A stretch of 64,000 nt of DNA from Sparassis latifolia (GCA_018466975.1 CM031561.1:3162001-3226000); one strand, 5' to 3'. Numbered from the stretch's first letter, positions 39,584-50,810 are shown. The notes: generated by a model from the letters alone, not told the origin. A program made the numbers and translations.

Positions 39584-40621
39584 ATGCGTCGTACACCAGA
39601 GTATCTTCCTCTGTCTTCGTCTGCCGTCGATTTAGATTGCCAGAGCGAACTCCCCGAGGATGGAACAAAGACTTGGTTGCGGGCACGCATCCCAGGTGAG
39701 TGTCCACATCCAAACCCATTTGTACACTTCATGTCGTGGTCAAACAGACACTACGAACAGCCTTGTCTTCTGGTCCTGCGTTTCCGTAATCTGCTCGTCC
39801 ATTCTCTCCTTCACCCTGTTCACGTACGGCACGGTCATCGCAGCGCCCCAGCATCTATCGTCCTCTAGGGGACAGGCATTGCGCCGACCGAACCCATACG
39901 TGAATCACGACAAGGTGCTGCAGAATGTGACATACACCTTCCCTCCAATCGTCAATTTTCCACCTCTCGTGTTACAGATCAGTACCTTTGATCGTCATCG
40001 CACTATGCGCGAGGATAGTAGACAATGGCATTCACGACTTGGTACGGTGTACCCGCATGACCGTCATATTACTGTCTCTCATGAGGTGCGCGCCCGCGAT
40101 GCAGCTGTCGTTCCAGGATGTCGGAAATATGATGAACTATTTCTCTAGACGTCCACGATCCTGCAATTTCGAAACCTCGACTATGCCATGGAACGTTGTG
40201 TACTCACTCTCACACTTCCGCTCAAAACGGATGTGCTTGATCCTGCCATTTCCATCCACGATCCAAGTATTTTGGATGTGTGGGTGTTGAACGCTTCCTT
40301 GGAGCTTTCGCCACATATCACAGGCACATGGAAACATGCACCGGCGCGCCGATCGCTACTTGCTACGTTCGCAGTCTCTCTGGATAATCTAAGTTTATCT
40401 GGGGAGTTTCATTGCCCATCGGAGGAGTTCACAACGCTGGAGCTCGCTTGTTCTTCCACCGTCTCAGCATGCCGCGTCGACTTTTGGCAAAACCTGAGGT
40501 TGGTTCCCATCGGAGGTGAGCGCTTGAGTATTGAGTATCCTTGGCGAACAGGCAAAATGCTCAATTTTCCGCAGGAATCTACATCACGCAATCGCAGTCC
40601 GTATTCGGTGGCTCGGGGTAA
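39584..40621 (+). CDS. Single-pass membrane protein, uncharacterised basidiomycete family
   Basis: 287 residues in four exons, 39584-39695, 39748-40085, 40149-40515 and 40575-40621, with GT-AG introns in frame. A short cytosolic N-terminus (MRRTPEYLPLSSSAVDLD) precedes one TM helix (LVFWSCVSVICSSILSFTLF), then a motif RRPNPYVNHDKV and a beta-rich outer domain (FRNLDYAMERCVLTLTLP, SILDVWVLNAS, LSLSGEFHCPSEEFTTLELAC, ACRVDFWQN). Many agaricomycete genomes carry this type without known function. Four cysteines of the outer domain are paired in sequence. Topology would be type II, with the C-terminal domain outside or lumenal. A truncated relative lies at 42,945-43,220 on the other strand. Confidence 0.72.
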
Positions 40622-41948
40622 CCAAGGAAGCCGTCGACTCCGAGCTTAGACAATCGATCGTTTTATCAGTAGAATTGGAAGAATGTTCGGCTAGATCCGC
40701 GTTAAGTGATTGCATAAAAATCTGTCGGAAAAAAATAAGGTGCCGGATCTTGCCTGACAACTCCTTATTTGAGACTTATAACTGTCTTGTGGGGGACAAC
40801 AATGGTGCTAAAATTACTCAAAATGCCCTAGGGAGGTCAAAACACGCGTCGCAACTGCCTTATCAGGCATGAAAGGTTTTTCCGACACAGTTCACAGGTT
40901 GAATTGCACAGGTACTCACGCGTACCCCCTGATCTGGTATTCACATTTATGAGCGTGCCCCGTCAACGCGGGATCCACAAAATCAGTAGGTTTGCAAACA
41001 ACGATGGACAGCGCGCCTAGATACCGAATTTCAATTTCAGTATCCGGCGCGCAGTTGGCATCATACGTCTCGTCACTGCATCAATCATATCCTGGCCACA
41101 ACGGACGCCATAATGAGCGCCACGACGTCGTCGGTGATATCAGTCGATTACACGCGTTCAAGCATTGGTGAGAGGTGCACTATGGGTCGGTGCTCAGCAT
41201 TTGAATAATTTATTCTGTCGGACTACTCCGTAGTAGATAGACATCAGGGCCCCTCCCATCGGATATATATCGAGAAGTCCCTTGGCAAGAAGCTACCTAC
41301 CTATAGCGGGTAGTGGCCAGGAACTTTCTCCTTGTTGTACGGGAATGTAGGCTGTGGCGTGCTGGACCGCCGAGTGACGCCCATGGCACCGAAGAGTAGG
41401 TGTATGGGCGTACGGCGGCGATGGCGACTGACAACATTTGAACTGCCTTCATAGAGTCTGGTCTGTCCGGAAGTTCCTTTGCAATACCGAAGCTTCTTGG
41501 GGAATCGGTTATCAGCGGGCCTCCTGAGAATCACCCTCAGACGACAGCAATTCTACAGTAGCACTCACGTTTTCGCTCTCCTTTAGTGCTATCAGCGAGT
41601 CGAGGATCCTGTCGACGCGGTGACTGACTGCGTCCGTCAACCGGGCGGAAGAGTAGAAACCTTTCAAGCCTGGGTTTCGATTTCTCTTTCGGGTTTCTCA
41701 ACTGAATGCATGCCAAGGATCAACTTTCCTGATATCGAATCTTCCACACCATTCATTTCTATCGTCAACTCCATGGATCGCGCGGATGTCCTCGCGTGTA
41801 CTGCGCACTGACGCAGAAGGTCATGAGTGTATCAACCGGCCTCCGAACTATGTTTCTACTGGCCGCAGTTGATGTCGACAAAATTATCTCCCCTAGATAG
41901 ATCTCCTCATCCCAATTCCCTTGAACATTTGCCAAAATATTGACCGCC
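40622..41948. other. No supported gene
   Basis: 1.3 kb of intergenic DNA with only short frames. It should contain the promoter of the UstYa-like gene at 41,949. Confidence 0.5.
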
Positions 41949-42610
41949 ATGCGCCAGCACGTCCAACTCCCCTTTGCACTCATTGTTTGTGGAGTTTGCG
42001 CACTCACTGTATCCCTGCTTGTGCACATCACCAGCGCGATACAGTACTTACACTCACAGTCCTCACTTGGTCAGTATCTGTCTCCGCGATGTGGACACAT
42101 GATGTCTGACTATGTACTTCGATTACAGGACAGACCCGTGTGGCCGAGTTTTCTATCCCCATACGCTATGCTGCACTCTCCACGGTTAAATCGCCTCGCT
42201 TGGGCCTTTACGCTTCGGATGCGGAGTGGCGCTCTTTACTCCCGTCTGGTGAAGGCTTCCTGTACCTCCCGAGCGATGGCGAGCATTACCTCGTCTCACA
42301 CTACCATCAATTGCACTGTCTGCGGTCTCTGCGGATGTACTTCCTTAAGCATGACAATCTCTCCGAGGCCGACTGGGGCCACGTCGATCATTGTCTCATA
42401 TATTTGCACCAGATGCTCCTGTGCAATGTCGACCTCACCCTCGAGCCAGCTAATCATAAACAGTTGACGCCTGACGGGAGGCTCACGAATGCGGTAACAG
42501 GGATAGATGTCACGCATCGCTGCAAAGATTGGGCGCAGGTCAGAGGTTTCATGGAGAGTAACTACGAGCAATGGGGCGATACTTACAAGACAGAAGGGAC
42601 GTCACCGTAG
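41949..42610 (+). CDS. UstYa-like (DUF3328) protein 1
   Basis: 200 residues, exons 41949-42069 and 42129-42610; the 59-bp GT-AG intron is phase 1. One N-terminal TM helix (LPFALIVCGVCALTVSLLVH) is followed by a lumenal domain with both family motifs intact: HYHQLHCLR (H-x2-H-C) and DHCLIYLHQMLLCNVDLTLE, and a C-terminal THRCKDWAQVRGF. UstYa-family proteins (first known from ustiloxin B biosynthesis) are membrane-anchored oxidases that crosslink or otherwise modify ribosomal peptides in the secretory pathway. It is one of four in 8 kb. Length and intron position match the other copies. Confidence 0.9.
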
Positions 42611-42944
42611 AGTAACTGAAGCCGAGATAGAGTGTAATTGCAAGCTTGCTGTGTATTATTTATCGTAAAGTTTTTCAGGTCGAACACTGCGGGTTTCTTG
42701 TTTGCATTCTCTCATTCGCGAACACTGGTTGCTGCTGCTCAGTGCTCTCCGAGAAATTCATACTGCGGACGAAAATCTCAATCTACATATTTCCGGCGAG
42801 GGGTACATCAGAAGTACCGTGTTATCTACATAACTTCTACATACTCACTGGAGACAGTCAGGGTCGCGATTAATACGCAGACATGGGCGATGGGACAAGA
42901 AACTCACAACGAGACCGAGCACGACATACAGCTCAATGTTCTAC

Positions 42945-43220
42945 GCGGGGCAGACCTGCAAATATGTCCGGGCGCGGTAGGTCCTCGATGGCGACGGCAC
43001 CGGTGCGGGTATACTGAAACCCGTCGATGGTAGCCGCAAGATTGATCGCAGCGAAAAGCATCGTCAACGCGCAGAGGATGTACAATAGCACTATCATCCT
43101 ATGGGATAAATTTGCGGCAGGAATACCGGGCGGGGCGAGCTCCTCGGATGAATGAACCAGCTGTTTCATTTCGTCGTCATCGTCGGAGGTGCTCGGGAGA
43201 GCACTGTAAAGTGATTTCAT
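42945..43220 (-). pseudogene. Truncated relative of the single-pass membrane protein
   Basis: Minus strand from ATG 43220: a polar acidic N-terminus (ALPSTSDDDDEMKQLVHSSE), one TM helix (MIVLLYILCALTMLFAAINL), then DLPRPDIFAGLPR and a donor GTAGAA at 42944. Organisation and the RP-D/N-P/I-Y/F motif match the gene at 39,584. No continuing exon with the beta-rich domain is found before 42,610; the best acceptor leads to a stop within eight codons. It is probably a gene remnant, possibly a membrane peptide if translated. An alternative upstream ATG exists at 43,310. Confidence 0.5.
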
Positions 43221-45236
43221 GGCTGAGAAAACTCTACGCATATCAAGGGGAATTTGAATGAGCCTAGTTTCCATGTCGTTGGTAAGCATTTCTACTCTAC
43301 AACACAGCAAGGGACATACCTTGTCTGCGAGCTTGCGATGCAGATGTAGAGCCTTGGTGCTCGATAATCCTTTTAACAGCGTCTTATCTTCAAATGCTCG
43401 AACACAAGTCTCGGGGAACTAGCACTTAAGCAAGAACGTACCAGTGAATGGAGGTGATAACTTTCGATCTGGTAGAATCACCACATCACCGGAAAAATCC
43501 ACGAATCATTATCATATATGGTAGTAACGTTACATACACATTTTCAGTCGCCGCCGTATGCTCTACGTGTTATCAAATGGAACAACAGAGAACTCCGGAG
43601 GAAGACCGCTTCGAGTTAGAGTAGTATACAGCGTTACCAGACGTAGAAGACCGGCCAACTCGGTCAGAACCACAGCTCGCACCCTAGTAGATTTAGATGC
43701 TCGAGTTACTTACTGTAATTTCAATGATCAGTATAGCTGCCCCCGAATACCTACACTGGCAGATATGATGACTCTGAGCGGCGTGGAAGCTAGTTTAGGA
43801 GATGTTTTCACAACTCACAGTTCACGAGTCCATGCAAAGCCGTACATAATACTTACGTAAATTCCAGCTCTCGCGGACTCTCACGGGTGCTCCGTCGCAA
43901 TTCTAAACGAACTTTCTCCAATATATACTGCTCTTCATACAATTCGAACCACTGGTCACGACGTACAGCCAAGGAAAATACAGTACTGAGTGTGTTGACG
44001 CGTAACAAGGAAAGAGAGCAGTTATAATCAGTTATGAATTTGTGAGAGGTGATATCGCACTTAAAATATATATCCTTGCTTTTGCACAACAGCTGAACCA
44101 GAGCTTGAATGAGACAATATAACTTAAGCTAGTCGAGGCTCATGATTTGCTCTCCCCGGATGTATTTCTCCCACAAATTCAGCATACAAAGAGTCCCACT
44201 CAATATAATCTAATCACAGTGCAGGATGCGCGAGACACAAATCGGGTACATCCGGTCACAGTAGTTGAACAAATATGTGACGATTTTGCCCCCCCACTCG
44301 GCACCTGTTTATAACCTCCCTCCACTTGGGTCCCTCCATTTAGCTACTTCATAGATATCCTTCATCGTACATCCACAGCATTTTTGAGCACGAACGAGGG
44401 TGAATGGCCTAATATTGGATGAGTCTCTTATCTTGTGCACGTCACGCTGAAGTCACTCTCCGGCTCACGCTGTGATGGAATTTGGCGGGGCTCCAGCCTT
44501 TTGAGGTGTGTTACTATGTGTGACACGAGCGTGATGACCGAGTAGGCCAGGCATAATTGTGGTTTCCCCTGATAACACTGTATCATAATCGAGATCTCCG
44601 ATCATCTTCATCCACAGAGGACCCGAGAGGGCCGGCAGCGAAGCCGCGGCGCCCAAAATTCCCTTTTTGGTGGCTGACGATGAGGTAAAACGCGGACATG
44701 GACCGAAAAAATAGGTAGTGATGCCTCTTTTTTGCGGACATTTCTGGTCACAAATGGCACATTTCTAACGGACAATTTTTGGTCCTCCGGATCAGGCATC
44801 TTGGGGGTTCCTACCCGCAGTGAATCGGCTATACTCAATCAAAATCAGATAAGGTATTGCTTCCTCCGTTAGTAATGTAAGAAGGGTCCACATCTTCTGT
44901 GATAATGCGTGGCATCTGTTGGAACGGTATACACACGAATAACTGTCGGCTGAAGGCTGGAAGCCCTAGAGGTGGACCACTAGAATTCCACCTCCATCTG
45001 ATACGTTCATCTAGAAGGTACGTTGATATGATATTGATTCTTTACAGTGAGACATCATGATTTGTTACTTGTTCAGGTCGTGAGTATCGCACTCAAAAGA
45101 GGACTGAACATGTGGTTGAGGTCCGGTACCTCTGGCTTCGTGCAATTTACATAAAGTTCAGCTCAGTCTTGGATGTTCTTCCTGGAGTTGTCACCACTGC
45201 CTGCGTACTTGTCCTCTTATCCTCGCTCAACCCAAC
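43221..45236. other. No supported gene; upstream region of the small secreted peptide gene
   Basis: 2 kb of relatively AT-rich DNA with short frames only. Runs CCCCCCC at 44,288 and AAAAAATAGG near 44,705 are low-complexity. The last 200 bp should hold the promoter of the peptide gene at 45,237. Confidence 0.5.
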
Positions 45237-45444
45237 ATGCTTGCATTCCGCAGCCTGATGTTTTTCATTGCCTTCATTGCCCTAGCCAAGGCCTCTCCGG
45301 TATCGCAAGGTGAGGATTGTTCCGCAAAATAGTGGATTGGCAAAAATCGCTAACATCATCACAGTTGACGATGTTGACTGCGACGCCGAGGATATTGCGA
45401 AGCGCGGGGAAATTGTTGGCCCTGGTCTAGCACTGTGTTTTTGA
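45237..45444 (+). CDS. Small secreted peptide precursor with Kex2 site; candidate RiPP precursor
   Basis: 50 residues in two exons, 45237-45309 and 45365-45444, with a 55-bp GT-AG intron at phase 1, too short to appear as a single open frame. Residues 1-19 form a signal peptide (SLMFFIAFIALAKA core, likely cut near ASP). A short acidic propeptide containing DCDAEDIA ends in KR at residues 37-38, a Kex2 site. The predicted product is the 12-mer GEIVGPGLALCF. It lies between UstYa-like genes 1 and 2. Fungal dikaritin-type RiPP precursors have this layout, usually with several cores; here there is one and it lacks Tyr. It could instead be an unmodified secreted peptide. It ends Cys-Phe, so it is not a CaaX pheromone precursor. 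Confidence 0.55.
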
Positions 45445-45850
45445 GGTGAAATGGTTGACCTACATTCACAGCATCCTGATGCTGACCCACTTCGTTTGCT
45501 GTAGCACCATGTCTAGGCCTCGCCAGTACTAGATGATAGGTCATGCATTTGAGGGAGTTAGTTCCGGAGTCAGTAGCGCACCCGTGTATCTCCGCCATTA
45601 AGTGATGTTCCCTCGTGACTTCTTGTCAATAAACAACCTGTTAAGAGTGTTTCTACAAACATGCAATGATATAAGCGCTATTCTGTAATTCCATAAGTAC
45701 CCAGACTCAGATAAGGAGGGCTATCCCGTCGTTCGCATAATATCCACGAGCACAAACTTCTCGTGCACAGTTTGGTGAGATCACAACATTGTATTCTCGC
45801 CCCTTGTTCACCGAGGACTGATATCCAGACACATTCATGCAGAGAACAGC
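45445..45850. other. No supported gene
   Basis: 400 bp between the peptide gene and UstYa-like gene 2; it must contain the terminator of the first and promoter of the second. Confidence 0.5.
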
Positions 45851-46533
45851 ATGAATTTATCATTAGCAATGTTCCGGCTCTCCGCCGCGGTTCTCATGCT
45901 CATCGCGACTATTGCTTTCGCGATTTTCATGAGCGGTCATCATCTTCAGCTACGGACGCAGGAAAGAGGCTCAGAACACTTATACAGTAAGCAAGGCATT
46001 TTTTTGGCTTCCTCGGCCATGGTTGACCCCTCTAAACTGGCTAAGCTTTCCTAGGGAATGACTATCCCCAAGCGTGGCCCCTCCCTGCATTGATACCGGT
46101 TCACATGTCTCACGAGGATAGCGTGCACTACGACTTCGAAACACCAATAGGTGACGCCGAATGGAACGCCACCTTGCCTAGCGGAGGAGTGCTCCTGCAC
46201 CTCGGCCCCAAGCTCCGTCCCTTCTCGCTCTCCATGTTTCACCAGATGCGCTGCCTCAACATCATTCGCGGGGGCCTTGCTGCCCTTTATGCAGACGGGA
46301 CTCCGGGTGCACGACTGCGACAGCCAAATCTCACGAGGCACTGCATGAATTATCTGCGACAAATGGTGCTTTGTCGAGCGGATCTGCGGTTAGAGTCGGT
46401 GAGAGCGCCGAGGGGATATAAGTTGGCAACATCTGAGGTGACACACGCGTGTCAGGATTGGAATGCGGTGTACTCTGCGGCGGAAGAGAACTATGCTCAA
46501 TATCTGATCACGCTGGAGGAAGTAGACGAGTAG
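45851..46533 (+). CDS. UstYa-like (DUF3328) protein 2, first metal-type motif altered
   Basis: 204 residues, exons 45851-45986 and 46055-46533; the 68-bp GT-AG intron is phase 1 as in the other copies. N-terminal TM helix (AVLMLIATIAFAIFM). The first family motif reads MFHQMRCLN, where the second His of H-x2-H-C is Arg (codon CGC); the second motif RHCMNYLRQMVLCRADLRLE is intact, as is THACQDWNAVYSA. The change suggests altered or lost activity, or a partner role in a heteromer, as UstYa-type enzymes often act in pairs. A second in-frame ATG lies six codons downstream. Confidence 0.88.
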
Positions 46534-46641
46534 ACGCTAGTGTTTACTGCATTGACTACAGCGGAGGGAGAAGCTGGAGACAGAACGATATTGTAGACAA
46601 TCAATATGGCGTAAGGCACACTATGGCCTTCTCACTCCTGT

Positions 46642-47332
46642 TCAAAAAAGTAAGGTAAGCAATGCTGCAGTACAACACAAGGGACAGTATCTCACAGCAC
46701 TGTTCTCCCAATTGTAATAATTCTCGTCCATCATTTGGAAGACTATACTCCAATCCCTGCATGTATGTGTCGCGCCGAGTCTCTCAACTTCAAAATCCTT
46801 TTCCTCGAAATTCCCAGGCTCCAGGGTCAAGTCAGGAGCGCACAGAATCCCTTGCCGAAGGTAATTCAAACAATGCTTAATGTGCGCTGGAGTCGCAAAG
46901 CGTGCTTTGCCGAATGCAAGGTTGAGCACGCGAAGACAATGTAACTCGTGAAACATTGTGACCACAAACATGCGGTCTTCGGGCCCAAGGCGTACGTAGC
47001 CAGATCCGGGAGACATCGACGAGAACCACTCGATGTCAGAGGGAACACCGAGCAACGGGTAATGCATGCTTTCCTCCACCGTCATTGATACTAGTGGAAG
47101 GTCAGACATGTTCAGCGGGAGTGTCTCCGGGAAATCGTGCCCGTAGTAAGCTGTTGCATTCAAAATTGTCATCCGATGCGTACTTCAGAAACACACACTT
47201 ACAGTATGTTTTGGCCTGCCGTGCAGAACGACCATGGCTAACATAGTGCGCGATGTGTACGAGGTTCAAGCCGCTGATCAGAACGAGGAGGGACGCTACT
47301 GCTCGTCGAGAGAACATACTCGGTGGTGACAT
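46642..47332 (-). CDS. UstYa-like (DUF3328) protein 3
   Basis: 212 residues on the minus strand, exons 47332-47203 and 47150-46642, with a 52-bp phase-1 GT-AG intron. N-terminal TM helix (AVASLLVLISGLNLVHIAHY). Both motifs are intact: MFHELHCLR and KHCLNYLRQGILCAPDLTLE, then THTCRDWSIVFQ. The C-terminal tail (YCPLCCTAALLTLLF) is extra, hydrophobic and Cys-rich, not seen in the others; the end may have been changed by a shifted stop. Tail-to-tail with UstYa-like gene 2 (109 bp apart) and divergent from the S33 gene at 47,637. Confidence 0.9.
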
Positions 47333-47636
47333 CCACGATGCAATGCTTAGCTAGCACGCCGTCGTCGGCTACAAGAGAATATCGTCAGTCGCGCCGCCTA
47401 ATTCAGCCGTTCATCAACTTGATGAACAGCCGAATGAAGGTTGTGACTGTGGGTCCAACAAACCTTACTGAGTCTTGAACTTTATTCTGTCATTGTTTGT
47501 TTGCCCACAGAAGGATGCGCAAAGATGCGAAGCATCCGAACAGTGTCAGTGCACGGGGACTTCAAGAGAAAGTCTGCAAAAGGCATACGCATGCTATAAA
47601 GGTCTACCATTATCTTGCCACATTAACAGCGCTACA

Positions 47637-48650
47637 ATGATCCAGAAGAATCGTTACTGCACCAAGTTGCTCGCCCTCTTCTCCTCCTTCGCTTGCCTCG
47701 GGGGAGCAGTCAACGACATACCTATTACCGAAGGCACCATCCCCTTCACGTACCAGGGAGAGACGTATCAGACGTACTACAAGGTCGTCGGTGACCTTGC
47801 CACAGTAGATGGCTCCAACACTCCACTCGTCGTTCTTCACGGTGGACCGGGCCTATCCCACGATTACCTCCTCCCCATCTCCGACCTCGCCATCAAGGCA
47901 TCCATCCCTATCGTTTTCTATGACCAGATCGGAAACGCGAGATCGACGCACCTGAGAGATAAACCGTCCTCGTTCTGGACCATCGACTTATTCGTCGACG
48001 AGCTTGCGAACCTCATCTCCTCTCTCTCTGTTCAAAACTCGTTCGCACTCCTGGGACATTCTTGGGGTGGTGTTCTCGGCGCCGAGTTCGAGGTTCGCAG
48101 ACAGCCAGAGGGACTCAGGTACCTCATTCTATCGGACTCGCTCGCTGCGTCGGATCTGTGGAGCCAGTCCACTGCGATGCTGGCGCGGTCCTTCCCGAAG
48201 GCCGTGCAGGAGGGTCTGGCGGCGGGCATGACAAACATGGAAGAATTTCGCCCGGCATTGGCGCAGTTCAATGCAGTTCATGGTTGTACTGTCAAACCAG
48301 TTCCCAAGGAGATGACCTACTCCTTCAATCAGATATTCGGACCGAATGGCGATCCCACTGTCGCTCGCGCCGAGTGAGTGTAATTCTAAGATTGCATGGC
48401 TTGAGCTGAACGAGTCCATTTGCACAGTATATTGCAGAACTGGACAATTATCGACCGCTTAGATCTCGTGCGCACATCCACGCTCGTGATCAACGGTAGG
48501 AACGATATCGCACAGGATTTCGTCGTTGCGCCGTTCTATCAGAACATCGCGGAGGTGAAGTGGATTACCTTTGAGCAGTCGAGTCATACACCATTTTGGG
48601 AGGAGCGAGACCGTTACATGCAGGTTGTTAGCAGCTTTTTGCGTCCGTAG
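47637..48650 (+). CDS. Secreted proline-iminopeptidase-like hydrolase (S33), copy 4
   Basis: 319 residues, exons 47637-48373 and 48428-48650 (54-bp phase-2 GT-AG intron, same site as copies 1 and 3). It differs at the N-terminus: MIQKNRYCTKLLALFSSFAC followed by LGGAV is a signal peptide, so this copy should enter the secretory pathway. The triad is intact: HGGPG, GHSWGG, NGRNDIAQDF and SSHTPFWEE. The position among UstYa-like genes and the secretory route fit a role in trimming a secreted peptide, but its substrate is unknown. The frame continues upstream of 47,637; this ATG is chosen because the signal sequence begins there. Confidence 0.9.
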
Positions 48651-49306
48651 ACGTAATATTGTGTGGCCACACCTCATAGCAAACATCCAAATATGACGTG
48701 AAGAGATACATTGCTGGTTTCAGGACCCCGACAAACTGTGCAAACAAACTGCGTCAGTGAATTGTGCACAGAGATATTAATTGCAAGAAAACACCCAGAG
48801 AAGGGATGAAAACTCTCTACGCTGGAGAGTTGGTCCTATAGACCCTACAAGACATGTTACATGTCGATGTTATCAGACATGGAGCATATGGCAGCTTGAT
48901 AGAAGACAGATGCCACGTACAAGTTGGATTCTTCAACCCGGGCACAAGTAGCGCGCCTACTAGATTGGAACGACATTATAGAAAATGTAGCTCCGCCAGT
49001 CTACGGATTGATACCGGGAGCACACAGGTACACCCGCTGCTTGCCTGTTGGACACGTGTTCCAACAGAAGTCTGTTCCAAGGCGAGAAGGATGTCTTCAG
49101 AGTTCGTCTCTATACAGCGTCTACTCACCAGAACCCAGAATTCCGGTAGAAAAATCAGTTCAACTAACCAGGTGATGTACATTAGACCGGGGATACTGGA
49201 ACAAGACGGGGTCATCGGGTAACGCGCATCTAACTACTCTTGGCACTTCATAAGACTTACAGAAGCTCGAGCACTCCCCGCCTCGCACATCGTCACGACC
49301 CAAAGC
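48651..49306. other. No supported gene
   Basis: 650 bp between the secreted S33 gene and UstYa-like gene 4; short frames only. Confidence 0.5.
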
Positions 49307-49975
49307 ATGCACAAGCATCACATCCTCCCCAACAGCGTGATTCGAGCAGTGATAATTGCGCTCGTTGTCTCGCTGGTCCTTAACACCATCGGCACGTTCG
49401 TGCAAAGTGAGTTTCGCTCCCTAGTGCCGCGTACAGTGTAGTTAATCGTCGCGCATTCAGGTGGCAAATCGAGTACACACATCCGCGCACTCACCAGATT
49501 GCCCATCAGGGTCCGCCCTGTAGCACTGGAAGTTGTCGACTCCGATCGATATGGCATGGATGACGACAACGACTGGGCATCCGTCATCCCGTTCGGACAC
49601 GGATTCGTCCGCCTGGGGGAAAACGACGCTTATTACGCGGTTTCGATGTACCACCAGATTCACTGTCTCAACAGCTTTCGCAAGATGTTTAATGGACATC
49701 GCAACGAAAGCCGTGCGACACACGACGCTGGACACGCCCTGCATTGTCTCACATACCTGCGGCAGATGGTACTGTGCAGTGCTGATGAGACGCTGGAGCC
49801 CGCTTTCGCTGCCCTCAACGTTGACGGAAGAAAGACGCAGGCGGCTTACGGTTCAGGGGTAATTCACCAGTGTCGGGATTGGGTCCAGGTGCGAGAATAC
49901 GTCGAGCGTAACTACGAGGAGTGGAAGGATGATGATCATTACGCGGTTACAGAGGCTAGTGCAGTGGCAGAATAG
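49307..49975 (+). CDS. UstYa-like (DUF3328) protein 4
   Basis: 204 residues, exons 49307-49406 and 49461-49975; the 54-bp GT-AG intron is phase 1. N-terminal TM helix (VIRAVIIALVVSLVLNTIGT). Motifs intact: MYHQIHCLN and LHCLTYLRQMVLCSADETLE, then IHQCRDWVQVREYVERNYEE. The acidic loop DSDRYGMDDDNDWASV precedes the first motif. Together with copies 1-3 it defines the UstYa cluster; it lies beyond the S33 gene, next to 7-TM copy B. Confidence 0.9.
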
Positions 49976-50810
49976 ACGGTACCTTGCTTACTATCATAGT
50001 CACAACTTACAAAGTCATGATTCAGAACATCACGAATAGCCACACTTTCTTGATTCTCGCTGAACTACTATGCGTGCGCGCAAGTACTGGCATCATCATG
50101 ATGGTGTTGCGAAATATCTGATCAACTTTCCGGTAAGGCTGGTGAAGTTGTTGTCGTCTATTTGTGCACTGAGCCAGTCGGCGGTGGGACATTAATATTG
50201 TTCTTCTCCTGCCTCATGCTACCCACAGGCTTGCTTTCAGTGGATTCTTCGGAACCCAATAAATGCATCCCGATGCTCATACGCCGAATGTCCATCTCAT
50301 CATTTACCCAGGTCACTGTCTTGTCAAGGATTTGGGGTTATGATAGCTTTCATCATCCGTTATAATGGAAGCCTCTACGTTACGACACCCGCGAATGTGT
50401 ACTACTTATGCATCTGCGAAGCCGTATCCCTCGTGGCACACTGTACGTGTCTTCTAAGAATATCAGATCGTCCGATGGTACGGGATGGAGTACATCCATA
50501 CAATGCAGATGTGGGTGTGGTTTCTGAATATCCGAAAACGTGATGTTCTCACCCCAGTTCCGCCTGGATGCGATGGTCGCATCTCTGTCAATTGTCAGAA
50601 GGGGTCTTACATAATGATTATCCATGCAACATCCTCTTCGATGAGATGGAGGCTTTGATACCGGATTTACTGTGAATTCCGTATTCCCAATGCGGTTTCA
50701 ATATGAGCGGCCCTGTATGTCCAAAGATGTTTGTCAAACCGCGCAGAGACGAGCTATATCATGCTGAAACTAACGAGTCTCTGCAACCCCATGCGCCTCG
50801 GGCCCTCGGA
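49976..50810. other. No supported gene
   Basis: 835 bp between UstYa-like gene 4 and 7-TM copy B. Short frames only. The in-frame ATG at 50,703 upstream of the 7-TM gene is not favoured because homology to copy A starts at 50,811. Confidence 0.5.

Noticed and set aside
45237..45444. Mating-type lipopeptide pheromone as alternative for the small peptide gene
   Set aside because: It ends Cys-Phe, not Cys-a-a-X, and has a signal peptide, unlike farnesylated basidiomycete pheromones; no STE3-like receptor was seen.
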